64,000 bases of DNA from Theocolax elegans (lineage: Eukaryota > Arthropoda > Insecta > Hymenoptera > Cerocephalidae): assembly GCA_026168455.1 (NCBI GenBank), contig CM047426.1, forward strand, positions 43,728,307-43,792,306, in the 5' to 3' direction. Below are positions 22,191-32,179 of the stretch, piece by piece (the first letter of the stretch is position 1; every line of letters begins with the position of its first letter). The position numbers were made by a program, and so were the translations under genes. The notes under the pieces were generated by a model that did no database searches, was not told the DNA's origin, and saw nothing but the letters and a program-made list of their open reading frames with translations.

Positions 22191-22858
22191 TTGAAAAGCT
22201 TCTGTTTGATGCCAAGTACGTGGAAGAGAAGGAGCTACATGATGAGAAGGCAGCGCCGATAGTATCTTTGGGTGATTGGCGGTCCATTTGCTTAATGGAA
22301 AGCCGCCCGCCTTGAGTAAAGCAGTTAACTCTTTCTTTAGAGATATGGTTTCTTCGAGGGTGTCTCCTCCAGCTAAAATGTCGTCAACGTAACTATTACG
22401 TAATAGAGTTTGAGAAGCTGATGGATACTTATTAGATTCGTCCTGAGCAAGCTGATGTAAAATTCGTATTGCCTGATATGGAGAGCTAGCAAGACCATAA
22501 GTGACGGTTGAGAGGCAAAACGTCTTGATAGGTTGATCAGCTGTTGAACGCCAAAGAAAAGATGGATAAGAATTTGACGCAACATCTTTTCGATGTCAGC
22601 TGAGAAGACAAATCGATGCATCCTCAAACGAAGCAAAATATCGAAAGTCTCCGTTTGCAGTTTCGGACCCACATGAAGGCAGTCGTTGACGGTCAATCCT
22701 TGATTGAGTTTTACAGAACCATTGAAAACGACTCTTAGTTTCTTCTTGTCTCCTGTGACTCTGAAAACACCATGATGAGGCAGGTAGAAGCTCTTCTTTC
22801 TAGGTAACTTGTCGTCTGAATCGTTAACTACGCGCATGTGGTCAAGCGCAACATATTA
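22191..22858 (-). pseudogene. BEL/Pao reverse transcriptase core (frameshifted)
   Basis: After a TAA at 22856-22858 the frame reads YLPHHGVFR, KLRVVFNGS, DCLHVGPKLQ and FVFSADIEKM (catalytic Asp, about 22600), then breaks near 22560. In another frame the domain continues with TYGLASSPYQA and the catalytic YVDD at about 22385, LKAGGFPLSKW, and joins the 818-codon frame at 22190. All core RT motifs survive but not in one frame. Confidence 0.85.
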
Positions 22859-23908
22859 TTGCATAAAGCTCTGATATTGTTTATGTAGATCTGTATTTGA
22901 AGCAAATCTACGTTCCATATGATGTAGCATCGAGGTAGCTGCTGATATCGAGTCTTCTAGATGAGATTTATTTGGCCTAAAGGGCAAGCGAAGTATATAT
23001 CTTCCTTCAGAAGTTCGAGTGTGGGTAGATACAAAATGATTTTCGCACTCAACTTCGTCTGCTGTGAGTGCTTGAGATGAAGGCACGACAACTTCTTGTT
23101 GCCAGAAGCGTTCCAAGATTTCTGATAGATCTCGATCGACTACTATTTGGTGACTAGTTACCGACCGAGGACTTTGAGATTCAATAGTGTATTGAGGCAC
23201 TGCTCCGGTGAGAACCCAACCTAAATGCGTGGATTGAGCGATGAGATCTCCGTCCGTGCTTTTCTTGAGACCATCAAGAATTAATTTCGGGTAAACGTCT
23301 GCGCCTATAATCATCTCTATCGAGTCCATTGATTCTAGTCGAGGGTCCGCCATGATAAGGCCATCGGTTAGTTCGGTTGAAGTTTTCCACACGAACGGAG
23401 ATGGTGAGTAGTCTGTAAGACGAGATAAAATTAATGCTTTGAAATTTCATGATTGAGAGGTATCAAAATGTGATGAAATTGATACGGCTGCCTGTGTTTT
23501 AACTGTTTGACACCGAGTAGCGCCGACTCCAGTAACAGGCACGAGTACCGCTTGACGAGTCAATTTCAACCGTTGGGCGAGAGATTCAGAGATGAAAGAT
23601 GCTTCTGAGCACGGGTCGATAAGTGCTCTTACTTCACATTGCCTTTGAAGTTTAGAGAAGCCTATAACTCGCGCAGTTGCAAGCAAAATCGTCCGTCTAG
23701 ATAAAGTTGTCTTTACTGCATGAGAAGAGACTGAAGTTGAGAGAACGTTCTCCGATTTGCTTGAAGACTCCGCCTTCAATGTAGTTGATTGAGGTTCATT
23801 TGACTCCGAGGCAATGTGCAGTAGCGAGTGATGACGATGTTGACATGTCTTACAGGTTTTCTTGCTGTGACAGTCCTTAACTCGGTGGGAGCCTAAACAA
23901 TTAAACAA
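22856..23908 (-). pseudogene. BEL/Pao second zinc knuckle, protease and RT N-terminus (stops)
   Basis: The frame 23908-23447 starts inside a zinc knuckle (FNCLGSHRVKDC, then CKTCQHRHHSLLH) and contains a retropepsin-like active-site region ALIDPCSEASFIS where the usual DSGS-type triad reads DPCS. An in-frame TGA at 23447-23449 separates it from 23392-22856, same frame, with IIGADVYPKLILDG (protease flap/C-terminus) and the start of the RT domain (GRYILRLPF). A TAA at 22856 ends it. A frameshift near 23900 separates it from gag. Confidence 0.85.
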
Positions 23909-25023
23909 AGGTTATTATCCTTCACAAATGAACGGCGTTTGTCGAGAGTAATCGAATGGAAAGAGTTGCATGAGGCAATAAAATGATTTCCTTTGCAATA
24001 AGAACATTGCTGTTCTTTGTGAGTTGCAGCATGTGCCGTAATTCGAGAATTAGCATCTGACGATTTGAAGGCAGAACCGCATGACTTCTTATGAGACGAC
24101 GCACGATCAGTGGTTATCGACCTTTTGAAAGGTTCGACAAGTTCGAGCGTCTCGATACGATGTTTTAAAAACTTATCTAGATCGCCATACTTAGCAGGTT
24201 CCGTTGATTCACTTTGAGACGTTTGCCAATCTCGGCGCGTGCGGGAGTCCAAGCGTTGAACCACGATGAATACCAAGATGTCATCCCAGTGCTGCACCGG
24301 TCGTTGAAGCGCTTCCAATGTTTCCTTGGATTCATTGACGGAATCTCTTAAACGTCTAAGTTCACTTGAAGTTTCTGATGTAAGATTGCTGATCTGAAAC
24401 AAGGAAGTCAAAGCGGCATTAACAAGTGATTTTCTATTATCGTAATGCGCGACGAGTCGATCCCAGGCACGACGATAATTTTCAGCTGTGATGGAAATAT
24501 TCTTGATGGTTTTAGCCGCATCATCCGTGAGGCTAGCCTTTAAATAATGCAAACGTTCTACATCGGATAAACTATTACAATTTTCGATGAGAGCTTGAAA
24601 TAAATCTTTAAACGATGTCCAATCACAGTATTTTCCTGAGAACGTTGGAAGCTCAATAGCAGGCAATTTTCGTGGAGTGCCGGTTGAAACAGTTCTTACA
24701 TTACCGACTGATGATGTCGATTGTTGTTGCGGAATCAACGTTAAGGCAGCGTCGATAAATTTAGCGTCTTCGTCTAAATACGTTTCCTCAGCATGTTCGA
24801 AAAAATTGTCCTTGAAATAAGTTAAGCCGTCATCTGCCTTTGCTTTGATAGAGAGAATTTTCTTGTGTTGGGTTACGATAGCGTCCCACTTTGCGCGCAT
24901 AGCATTTCGACGAGCTTCGATGGTACCCGTTGTCGGTTGTCCTTTCTTTTTCAAATTGATAAACGCTCGAGAAATGCCCATCAGGCAATTCGTTTGCTCT
25001 TCGATGAGCTCTTGAAGCGACAT
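23893..25023 (-). CDS. gag: BEL/Pao Gag (DUF1759-type)
   Basis: 376 codons from ATG 25023; capsid-like protein that packages element RNA. A helical N-terminus with coiled-coil character (to about 110) is followed by the conserved LPTFSGKYCDWTSFKDLF segment (about 128-145) and the DUF1759 capsid-like region to about 300. A CCHC knuckle CSYCKGNHFIASC lies near the end. The frame ends at 23893 within what should be the next knuckle, so this stop is a frameshift product rather than the natural end. Confidence 0.92.
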   Translation of the reverse strand: MSLQELIEEQTNCLMGISRAFINLKKKGQPTTGTIEARRNAMRAKWDAIVTQHKKILSIKAKADDGLTYFKDNFFEHAEETYLDEDAKFIDAALTLIPQQQSTSSVGNVRTVSTGTPRKLPAIELPTFSGKYCDWTSFKDLFQALIENCNSLSDVERLHYLKASLTDDAAKTIKNISITAENYRRAWDRLVAHYDNRKSLVNAALTSLFQISNLTSETSSELRRLRDSVNESKETLEALQRPVQHWDDILVFIVVQRLDSRTRRDWQTSQSESTEPAKYGDLDKFLKHRIETLELVEPFKRSITTDRASSHKKSCGSAFKSSDANSRITAHAATHKEQQCSYCKGNHFIASCNSFHSITLDKRRSFVKDNNLCLIV

Positions 25024-25567
25024 GATAACTCGGAGATTGATTATCTAATAGTAAGAGAGAGACACGTAATAAACGCGTGAAGACTTGAGTGAGTTTGAGA
25101 AAATTCACTGTAAACTTTATCGTGCTTTACGTGACGATAAAGTTCGAAAATAAGAGAGAGAGAGCGATGAGAGTTCGAGAGTCAACGCGTAAACAAAGTC
25201 GCGCGATCCTCGCTATGAGAATTAATACCCGAACGTAAACACACACGATACCTTTGCCAAAACCTTGTAAGCACTTCGAGAATTCGAGAGAGATGTAATT
25301 ACACAAGGCACTGAAATAAAACTTAATTTGTATATTTAAAAACAATGGTTGCACACGAGTCACTTATCGAAAAAAATCGTATTTTCCACACTTAGATTCC
25401 TTGAATTTTTCTGAGTAGATTGATGCCTATTAAGTTGAACTTCATGAAGCAATACCTTGTTCAATGCCTTTGATGCAGATGTGGACAATTGTATAAATGC
25501 ATTAATAACCAATAAAACTTGCCTCTGTAGATTCCCAAGTCACGATGTAGTCCGGAAAATACAATCC

Positions 25568-25586
25568 TAATCCGGCTCGAAGGACC
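25568..25586 (-). other. BEL/Pao primer-binding site
   Basis: In element sense TGGTCCTTCGAGCCGGATT lies 5 nt after the 5' LTR. TGG is the complement of a tRNA CCA end. I did not assign the tRNA. Confidence 0.7.
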
Positions 25587-25591
25587 AGCAA

Positions 25592-25945
25592 ATGTTGCGA
25601 AAAGTCTTGGAAAAGTACGAGAATAAAGGCAAGTTGGAGAAAGAGGTGCAATAGGTGCTTTGAGAAATGATTAACTCCACAATTGTCACGTATTTAACTT
25701 TACTTATAACTAACTGTACAAAAATATTAGAAAGTACATGAATCGTGTATCCGCGCTTACACTGTCGTACATGCGTTTACGTCCGCGTTGAGTACAAGTC
25801 TGAGCGTAGAAACGTTGCCTAAACGTAAACACTGTGTTTGTGTATGTGTGCGCGTGAACAATATAAGAAATAACGAGTGTTGTATATTTGTATGAGTAAA
25901 TGTGCTGTTGCTCGAATTTAATTTAAAATTTGAGGTTTTGGAACA
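25592..25945 (-). repeat. BEL/Pao 5' LTR
   Basis: ~354 bp with TG...CA ends in element sense, about 99% identical to 19409-19761. The 25024-25567 stretch downstream is the leader with primer site; it holds no gene. Confidence 0.93.
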
Positions 25946-26579
25946 TGCATTATTTATTGAAATAAATTTTTACAAATGATTTTAGTGGAATAATAGTCAA
26001 TTAAATTGTTTATTAACCAATCCGCGAAATACTTAAATAAATTTATTAGCATACATTATAACGGGGTAGGTACTGGGGATTATTAGGCCCCGTACCCGGT
26101 ACCAATACCAATGCCGTTAGCAACACCAAATACCTTGTTTGGCTTTAAATCAGTGTATTGAGAAGGACAACGACCAGGAAACTGAACAACAAGCTTAATA
26201 AATAAGACTAAATAAATAAATAATAACAACTGGACAATAACAAATAAGAAGAAGTCTTATCGATATCTACCCCGAGGTCAGCGGGAAAAGAACAATTAAA
26301 AGTTACGATTAGCCACGCAATCAGCAACCGATCCGCAAACGATCAATTACTCAACCTAATGGCGACGTCATACACTGCGACGTCACGCTTGCCGTCTCTC
26401 GCAAACTACTTAACCGGGCGTAATTTGTCACGAGCGATGGGGGGGGGGAAGGAGGATGCTCCCTCCTATATATAGGATATATATCTCACGACGTGAAAGG
26501 CTGCGTGGGAATATATAAAAGTACACACAGAAGCGCACGATTTTATAAGCAATCACGTAAGTTTATAATCAATATTAAC
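25946..26579 (+). other. Continuation of repeat X and spacer
   Basis: The first ~60 bp (TGCATTATTTATT...) continue repeat X from 19408. Beyond that I see a CpG-containing stretch with GGGGTAGGTACTGGGG near 26060, a G9-10 run near 26440 and a small hairpin CTCCCTCCTATATATAGG at 26460-26477, but no gene. Confidence 0.5.
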
Positions 26580-27450
26580 AATACACATAATTTCCCCGGG
26601 ACCCTCCCTTTGGAGGGCAGAGCACTTTTCCATGCTACCGGACGCGTCCACAGGTTGCGGATAGTGGAACGACCAGAGAGAGTAGTGGTCATAGGAGACT
26701 ATAACCAGTCTCTCTGGTCAGTCGCTAATATACTGAATACGCGACCGCGGACAGTGGGATACAAACGCAGCTGATAGTGGTAAGTTGTTGTTTTGACATC
26801 TACTTATACACTAAACACACATACACTTCCGCTCGAGCTAGCTGAGCCCATCGGCAGTAGGAGGCCCTATAAACTGATATTTTCCAAGCGGGATATGAAT
26901 GAAAGGCGGCTCTATAAACGAGACCGATCTGCGTGAATGGGGAGACCCCTATAAATGGGTGTGCTTCGAACGTGGCATGACTGCACTGGGTTCTATGCTG
27001 GGGAGAGCGGAGACACAGCAGGTGTTATCAGCTGGGTGGTGGAGCGATCAACAGGGAGCTTTCTCGTGACTGCAGGCTCGTTCACTCTGGAGAGTGCTGT
27101 CGTTAACACCAGTATCGCACTCCTGGGCTGCCACTAGTTCTTGGGCCGAAACCCGGCTTAGCCAGCATGGGAGGCTGCCCTTTACAGTGCTAAACGTCGG
27201 AAACGGCGCAAATCTCGCTTCTCGTAGTAATGTCGACTGGCGATCGAATAGGACCTTGCTGCCAGTCGTGGGGGAGGAACGGTCGATGCCACCGGACTGT
27301 AGGGGAGCTAAGTTATCGGCACAGCTTAGGACAGACCGCGCAAGCCACCGCCTGGTCACTATCTGATCACTTTACACAGACATACACGTATAGGGGGACG
27401 GGGATTAATAAAATATGATGGAAAGTTCTATTAAAATTGCAGGTACTTGA

Positions 27451-28715
27451 GTGATGTCTGCGTCATCCGACTCAGGAGAGTCACGAAGGCTTCCCAGTTC
27501 CCCCATCACGCCGGTAGGTAACCTGACTGGCGTGGCGGAAACTGCTACAGGAAATCTCGCACGACACATCGGAGGGTCACCAACTAGCAGGGAGGCAACC
27601 GAGAGTAAGCTGCACGAACAGCTGCTCAACATACGCAGTAGCCTGGCTAGGATGACCGGGAGAACGAATATCCAAAACTGTAAGCCGCGCAATCACACAC
27701 AGAATGAGTGAAATAAATGAATCGGTTGAAGTCGCGATGTACGAATTGCAACGAATGAAACTGCTCCGCAAACCGACGATCACAAACTCTGACGTGTGCA
27801 TGGCTGAAGTTACTCCTCAGCAACAACAGAAACGGAAACGGGTAAATCAGACCCCTACACCTGAACAAGCTACCGTTCACCACATAGACGCAGCTCAGAT
27901 AGAAAGTTGGTCGACGGTCGTCCAAAAAAAGAAAAAAAAAGGACGGTCGCGGTCAACCCACGACCGGACTCGCAACCTGGACCATCTACTGCCCACTAAA
28001 GTCGGCAATCGAATCGGCCCAATCCTAAACAGGGAAGAGGCACGATGCTGATCAAACCGGCGGAGGGACAGACGTACGCAAATGTCTTACAGACCATTCG
28101 TTTGAAGGTGGATCCCGCAAAGACAAAGACGGACGTGCGACAGATCCACAAAACGAAAGAGGGTGGAGTTCTGCTACGACTCGGTAAACAAGAGTCGCGG
28201 CAGGATTTCCAACGGATCTTACATGTCGCCCTTGGAGAAAGTGCCCAGGTAAAAGATCTGACAGCTACGACAACGCTAGAGTTCCTTGATCTAGACTGCA
28301 TTACAAGCGAGAACGACGTAAATGACGCTATTAACCGGGAACTTGGGACAACCGCAGAACGAAGGGTCGATGTTTTTGGGTCCAACTCTCGAGGCCTGGC
28401 CCTTGTGATATGTGATTTTGACACGAGGGATGCGACCGAGATCCTTAAAAAAGGAAGAATAAAAATCGGTTGGGTTAACTGCCGCGTGAGACCTAGGCTT
28501 CGTGTACCTAGGTGCCACAAATGCCTCGGATATGGGCATATTATAAAAGACTGCAAAGGACCCGACAGACACCGATGCTGCTGGCGATGCGGCTGAGAGG
28601 GGCACGATGCACGGGCGTGCAAAAACACACAAAATGCTGCACACGGTTCGGGTTCGTGTGCAGCATTTAAGGAAGCACTGACGACGACGAAGACCAAGAC
28701 AATAAAATGCCGGTA
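27451..28715 (+). pseudogene. R1-like LINE ORF1 (Gag-like, CCHC knuckles; frameshifted)
   Basis: Three successive frames: 27451-27711 (Ser/Thr-rich), 27704-28051 (Gln/Lys-rich, basic) and 28045-28596. The last contains GGVLLRLGK (RRM-like Gag core), RRVDVFGSNSRG and the knuckles CHKCLGYGHIIKDC and CCWRCG. The second knuckle is cut by TGA at 28594-28596, and EGHDARAC follows in the same frame to a stop near 28717. At least two frameshifts and one nonsense change. Confidence 0.85.
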
Positions 28716-28766
28716 GCTGTTCTCCAACGTTGTCCAACTACAATATGAATCGGAGTAGCGTGGCAC

Positions 28767-29160
28767 ATGCGCTCTGCAATCGGAGCGATAGCCCTCGTTA
28801 GGAACATCTTTGACGAACATAACGTTAGGTGCCATGCAACCAGGCCACTAGTTTTACTGGCTACGCTGGACGTTAGGAGCGCCTTTAATTCGGCGAGGTG
28901 GTTGGATATCCTGAAAGCGCTGAAAACAGCATTTCGGGTGCCCGACTACCTTCTCCGGGTTCTGAAGGACTAGTTGAGGAACCGACGTCTTACTTACGGA
29001 CCACTGACGGACGAAAAGACAGACGAATAACAGCAGGAGTCGCCCAGGGTTCCATTCTGGGGCTAGACTTCTGGAACATATTATATGACAGTCTTCTCCT
29101 AATGGAGATGCCGACGTACACATTCCTCGTCATAGATTTAGCTAAAGTTGAACCAGGTTA
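28767..29160 (+). pseudogene. R1-like LINE RT fragment, duplicate 1
   Basis: Palm segment with LLATLDVRSAFNSARW (catalytic Asp), RVLKD then TAG, LRNRRLTY, GVAQGSILG and DFWNILYDSLL. The segment carrying the ADD motif is deleted and the sequence jumps to the region QLKLNQ/GWM equivalent near 29140. Same TAG as duplicate 2. Confidence 0.85.
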
Positions 29161-29811
29161 TGCGGCGGGTGACTGGATGGATGAAGGATCCCGGACTGTA
29201 CGAGTTATTGCTTAGACCAAGGCTTCTACAGTCGATAAAGGACGCAGGGGACTTATCAGACCGACAGCACGGGTTTCGACAAGGACGCTCAACCATCGGA
29301 GCGATAACCTTTGTGAAAACCATTTTTGACAAACGTAACATCAGGTGCCACGCGACCAGGCCTCTGGTATTGCTGGCTACGTTGGACGTTAGGAGCGCCT
29401 TTAATTCGGCGAGGTGGGTGGATATCCTGGAAGCGTTGGCAACAGCATTTCGGGTGCCCGACTACCTTCTCCGGGTTCTGAAGGACTAGTTGAGGAACCG
29501 ACGTCTTACTTACGAGACCTTTGATGAACAAAAAGACAGACAAATAACCGCAGGAGTCGCCCAGGGTTCCATTCTGGGGCCAGATTTCTGGAACGTACTG
29601 TATGACAGTCTTCTCCGAATGTAGATGCCACGAACACATCCCTCGTCACTTACGCTGATGACGTTGCGGTCATCGTAGCCCGTGACACACGCCTGATTCA
29701 GCTAAAGCTGAACCAGATTATGCGTCGAGTGACTGGATGGATGAAAGACCACGGACTGCAACTTGCGTCACAAAAGACGGAACTTGTGCTTCTAAGTAGA
29801 CGAAGAATCGA
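29161..29811 (+). pseudogene. R1-like LINE RT fragment, duplicate 2 (with ADD motif)
   Basis: Repeats the palm: HGFRQGRSTIGAI, LLATLDVRSAFNSARW, the shared TAG after RVLKD (about 29487), GVAQGSILGPDFWN, and then in a shifted frame TYADDVAVIVARDTR with the catalytic Asp pair (about 29650-29690) and ELVLLSRRRI. It breaks at the target duplication 29797-29811. Confidence 0.87.
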
Positions 29812-29952
29812 GAACGAAACGCCTTTAATTATTTAAAAAGGCCGTGCTCTGGGAAATTTCACCAACCATAGTGGACAAAGAGTACGATAGGCCTGCTTTA
29901 TTCTAAAATAAAGCATTTAGTTCGGAGAGACCGATATTATATAATTTACACA
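29812..29952 (+). mobile_element. Solitary 5'-truncated hammerhead-repeat (retrozyme-like) insertion
   Basis: 141 bp matching the array unit at 55591-61260 from the last bases of hammerhead stem II (ACGAAACGCC) to AATTTACACA. It shares private variants with array unit 2 (GCCGTGCTCTGGGAAATTTC, CTTTATTCTAAAATAAAG). It is flanked by perfect 15 bp duplications TAGACGAAGAATCGA (29797-29811, 29953-29967), and the LINE coding sequence resumes after it. It has no poly(A). It ends within 2 nt of the 3' end of the big array. Confidence 0.92.
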
Positions 29953-29967
29953 TAGACGAAGAATCGA

Positions 29968-30931
29968 CACGGGGATACCGTTAACAGTCGGACTCGAACG
30001 CGTGGTGGTCCAAGACGAGGTCAAGTATCTAGGGATGACTCTGAATACGAAACTGATTTTCTGGCCTCACATACGCACGGTGACTAAAAAGGCACAAGAA
30101 AAGACAAAAGCCTTGAGCAGACTCATGGTTAATATGAACGGACCGAGACCGAGCACCCGACGTCTACTTATAAGCGTTACCCACTCGATCATGCTATATG
30201 GGGCGGAAATCTGGGCGGACGCATTACACGTTAAGAGACGGGCGAAAGCGATGACTAGCGTACAGCGGGTGGGCCCGTTAAGAATCGCGTGCGCGTACAA
30301 AACGGTGTCCGAAAACGCCGTTCTTGTTACCGCGGGCGTAATTCCGATCGACCTACTCGCGATGGAACGAAAGCGCATATACGATCGAAGCGCGGACACG
30401 GGGCGGGTTTACGCTGCGACAAACGAACGTACTAAAACCATGGAACTTTGGCAAACCCGGTGGACAAATAGCCAACAGGCGCAATGGACACGTAGACTTA
30501 TCCCTGCGGTTGCTCCGTGGAAGAGGAGAAAGCACGGTGAGGTAGACTTCTATCTCACCCAATTTTTCTCTGGACACGGATAATTCCGCGGCTATCTACA
30601 CAAGATGGGCAGACTTGCTTCACCTGAATGCAATTACTGCGGATGGGTCTATGATGACGCTGATCATACGTTCTTCGCCTGCAAGCGATGGGCAGATCAA
30701 CGTCAACGACTTGAAATGGACATAGAAGCGATCACTCCGGAAAACGTGACGAGACTTATGACGACGAACGCGGACAACCGGCGCCTGACCGCAAATTACG
30801 TTACGAATGTATTGCGGAGCAAAAAAGCAGATGGATGTCTGATAGATCGAGTAAATGTGATTCGAGAAGAAAAGAGTAAAAGGATGAATGTGTTTTTTGG
30901 ACACGCAAGACAGCCGCCCAGTCTGAAGTAA
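29968..30931 (+). pseudogene. R1-like LINE RT C-terminal region and CCHC domain
   Basis: After the insertion the frame continues through VKYLGMTLNTKL (thumb), RLLISVTHSIMLYGAEIW, ALHVKRRAKAM and the tail to a TAA at about 30581-30583. It then resumes in the next frame (30605-30931) with the R1-type C-terminal knuckle CNYCGWVYDDADHTFFAC. The 3' UTR follows to 31103. Confidence 0.88.
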
Positions 30932-31118
30932 TGTGAATAATAGTTCCGGGCTGGTGTCGGTGCGAACAGAGATTTGTGGGTTTAGTGGGTATTGCTCCTA
31001 CTGAGTCCCACACTCGGTGGACTGTCTGCTCTTGTGAGGGGGTGGATAGTTTGCCGGTTGTGCGTAAAATGTCATTGCCACAGACTCAAAAAAAACAAAA
31101 AAAAATACACATAATTTC

Positions 31119-32179
31119 ATGGTCAAGACAGTTAACTAATTATCTTCTTTAGCGAATATAATATATGTAACATTATTTTATTACAACCATTACTATTTAA
31201 AATACAAAATACATATTATTATAAATAAAATGCAGATCGTTCATTAAATAAAATAATACAAAATATGATGTTATCTTTACGTATTTGGGAAAGCGTATGG
31301 ATACATCTTAGTTCCCAAATAAATGGTGAGGAACGAACGGCTGCCTCAGACGTAGGTAACGGTGGTAAGAGGGACTTAGTGATATCACGCTAGACTTGCA
31401 GATGCCGACGTTAGATGCGTATGAGTATGAAGCTCGATGATTGCTTCATGTCAAAGTCGTAGTTCTTTGAGTAAGGCACTTAGATACAGGCAATGCGTCT
31501 CAGTTCTTAAAGAGAAGATTTGTCGCGACTTCGACGTATATTTTTTAAATTCCGAGTAGCAGAGCTCTACGACGGAACTTGTCGGTTCCTTAATTATTTT
31601 AATAATTCGGCCAACGAAAAGTAAGTGTATGACTGAATATCCGTGCGTCTATTGCCAATTAAGCGGGCTTTTCTATTTGTGTAAACCTTGTGCTAGACTT
31701 TGTGTTTCTGTTTCAGTAACTGTCCATTATATTAACGCCGATATATACCGCCGGTAGTTGTGAATATTCGCCAAAACCGCTAGATTTATTTCTGTTCCAG
31801 ATTTTATTCATAATACAACGAATTGCCGGTATTAACCACCGGTAGAGCAATTATGCCTGAACCGCCAGTATTAACTGCTTGTAATTGAAACAAATTGCCA
31901 AATTTGCCAGACTTTATTCTGTTACAGGTTGTCAGTTTGTAAACCGCCATTTATATAGACAGATAGATATATTGTGCTTGAGAGTAAAAGCGCGAAGCAG
32001 TCATTTAATTATATTCGAATAATTATTTTATTGATTATTGGTTACCTCACAGTACGAGGTTTGTAGATAATTTGTTGCGGTGGTGGTAATAGTAGTTTAT
32101 GAAGTTTGCCGTGTCGAATATCCCGTTCGAAGAATCCAGGTCGGTTTTTTACAATTTTAAAAATTTAACCGCCGGATTA
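31119..32179. other. LTR-like, diverged repeat (relative of 47990-48250)
   Basis: The 31320-31560 segment (GACGTTAGATG, TCAAAGTCGTAGTTC) resembles 48000-48240, suggesting a shared LTR family. The 31734-32180 part is repetitive with ACCGCCGGTA-type motifs. No gene. Confidence 0.5.

Larger units (their letters stand above)
19409..25945 (-). mobile_element. BEL/Pao LTR retrotransposon, complete with both LTRs
   Basis: 6.5 kb element on the minus strand, flanked by the 5 bp duplication TGCAT (19404-19408 and 25946-25950). Order in element sense: 5' LTR (25592-25945), primer site, gag, protease, RT, RNase H, integrase, polypurine tract, 3' LTR (19409-19761). The domain order and DUF1759/DUF1758/DUF5641-type segments are those of BEL/Pao (family knowledge). 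Coding is broken by at least two in-frame stops (23447, 22856) and two frameshifts (about 23900, about 22560). Confidence 0.95.
26595..31103 (+). mobile_element. R1-clade-like LINE with 15 bp target duplication
   Basis: Flanked by AATACACATAATTTC at 26580-26594 and 31104-31118. It starts CCCGGGACCCTCCC, ends in an A-rich tail (about 31087-31103), and encodes ORF1 with CCHC knuckles and ORF2 RT plus a C-terminal CCHC domain, the R1/TRAS-type order (family knowledge). The endonuclease and N-terminal RT are deleted between ORF1 and 28767. The first ~850 bp are GC-rich leader with no gene. A 141 bp foreign insert lies at 29812-29952. Confidence 0.9.
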
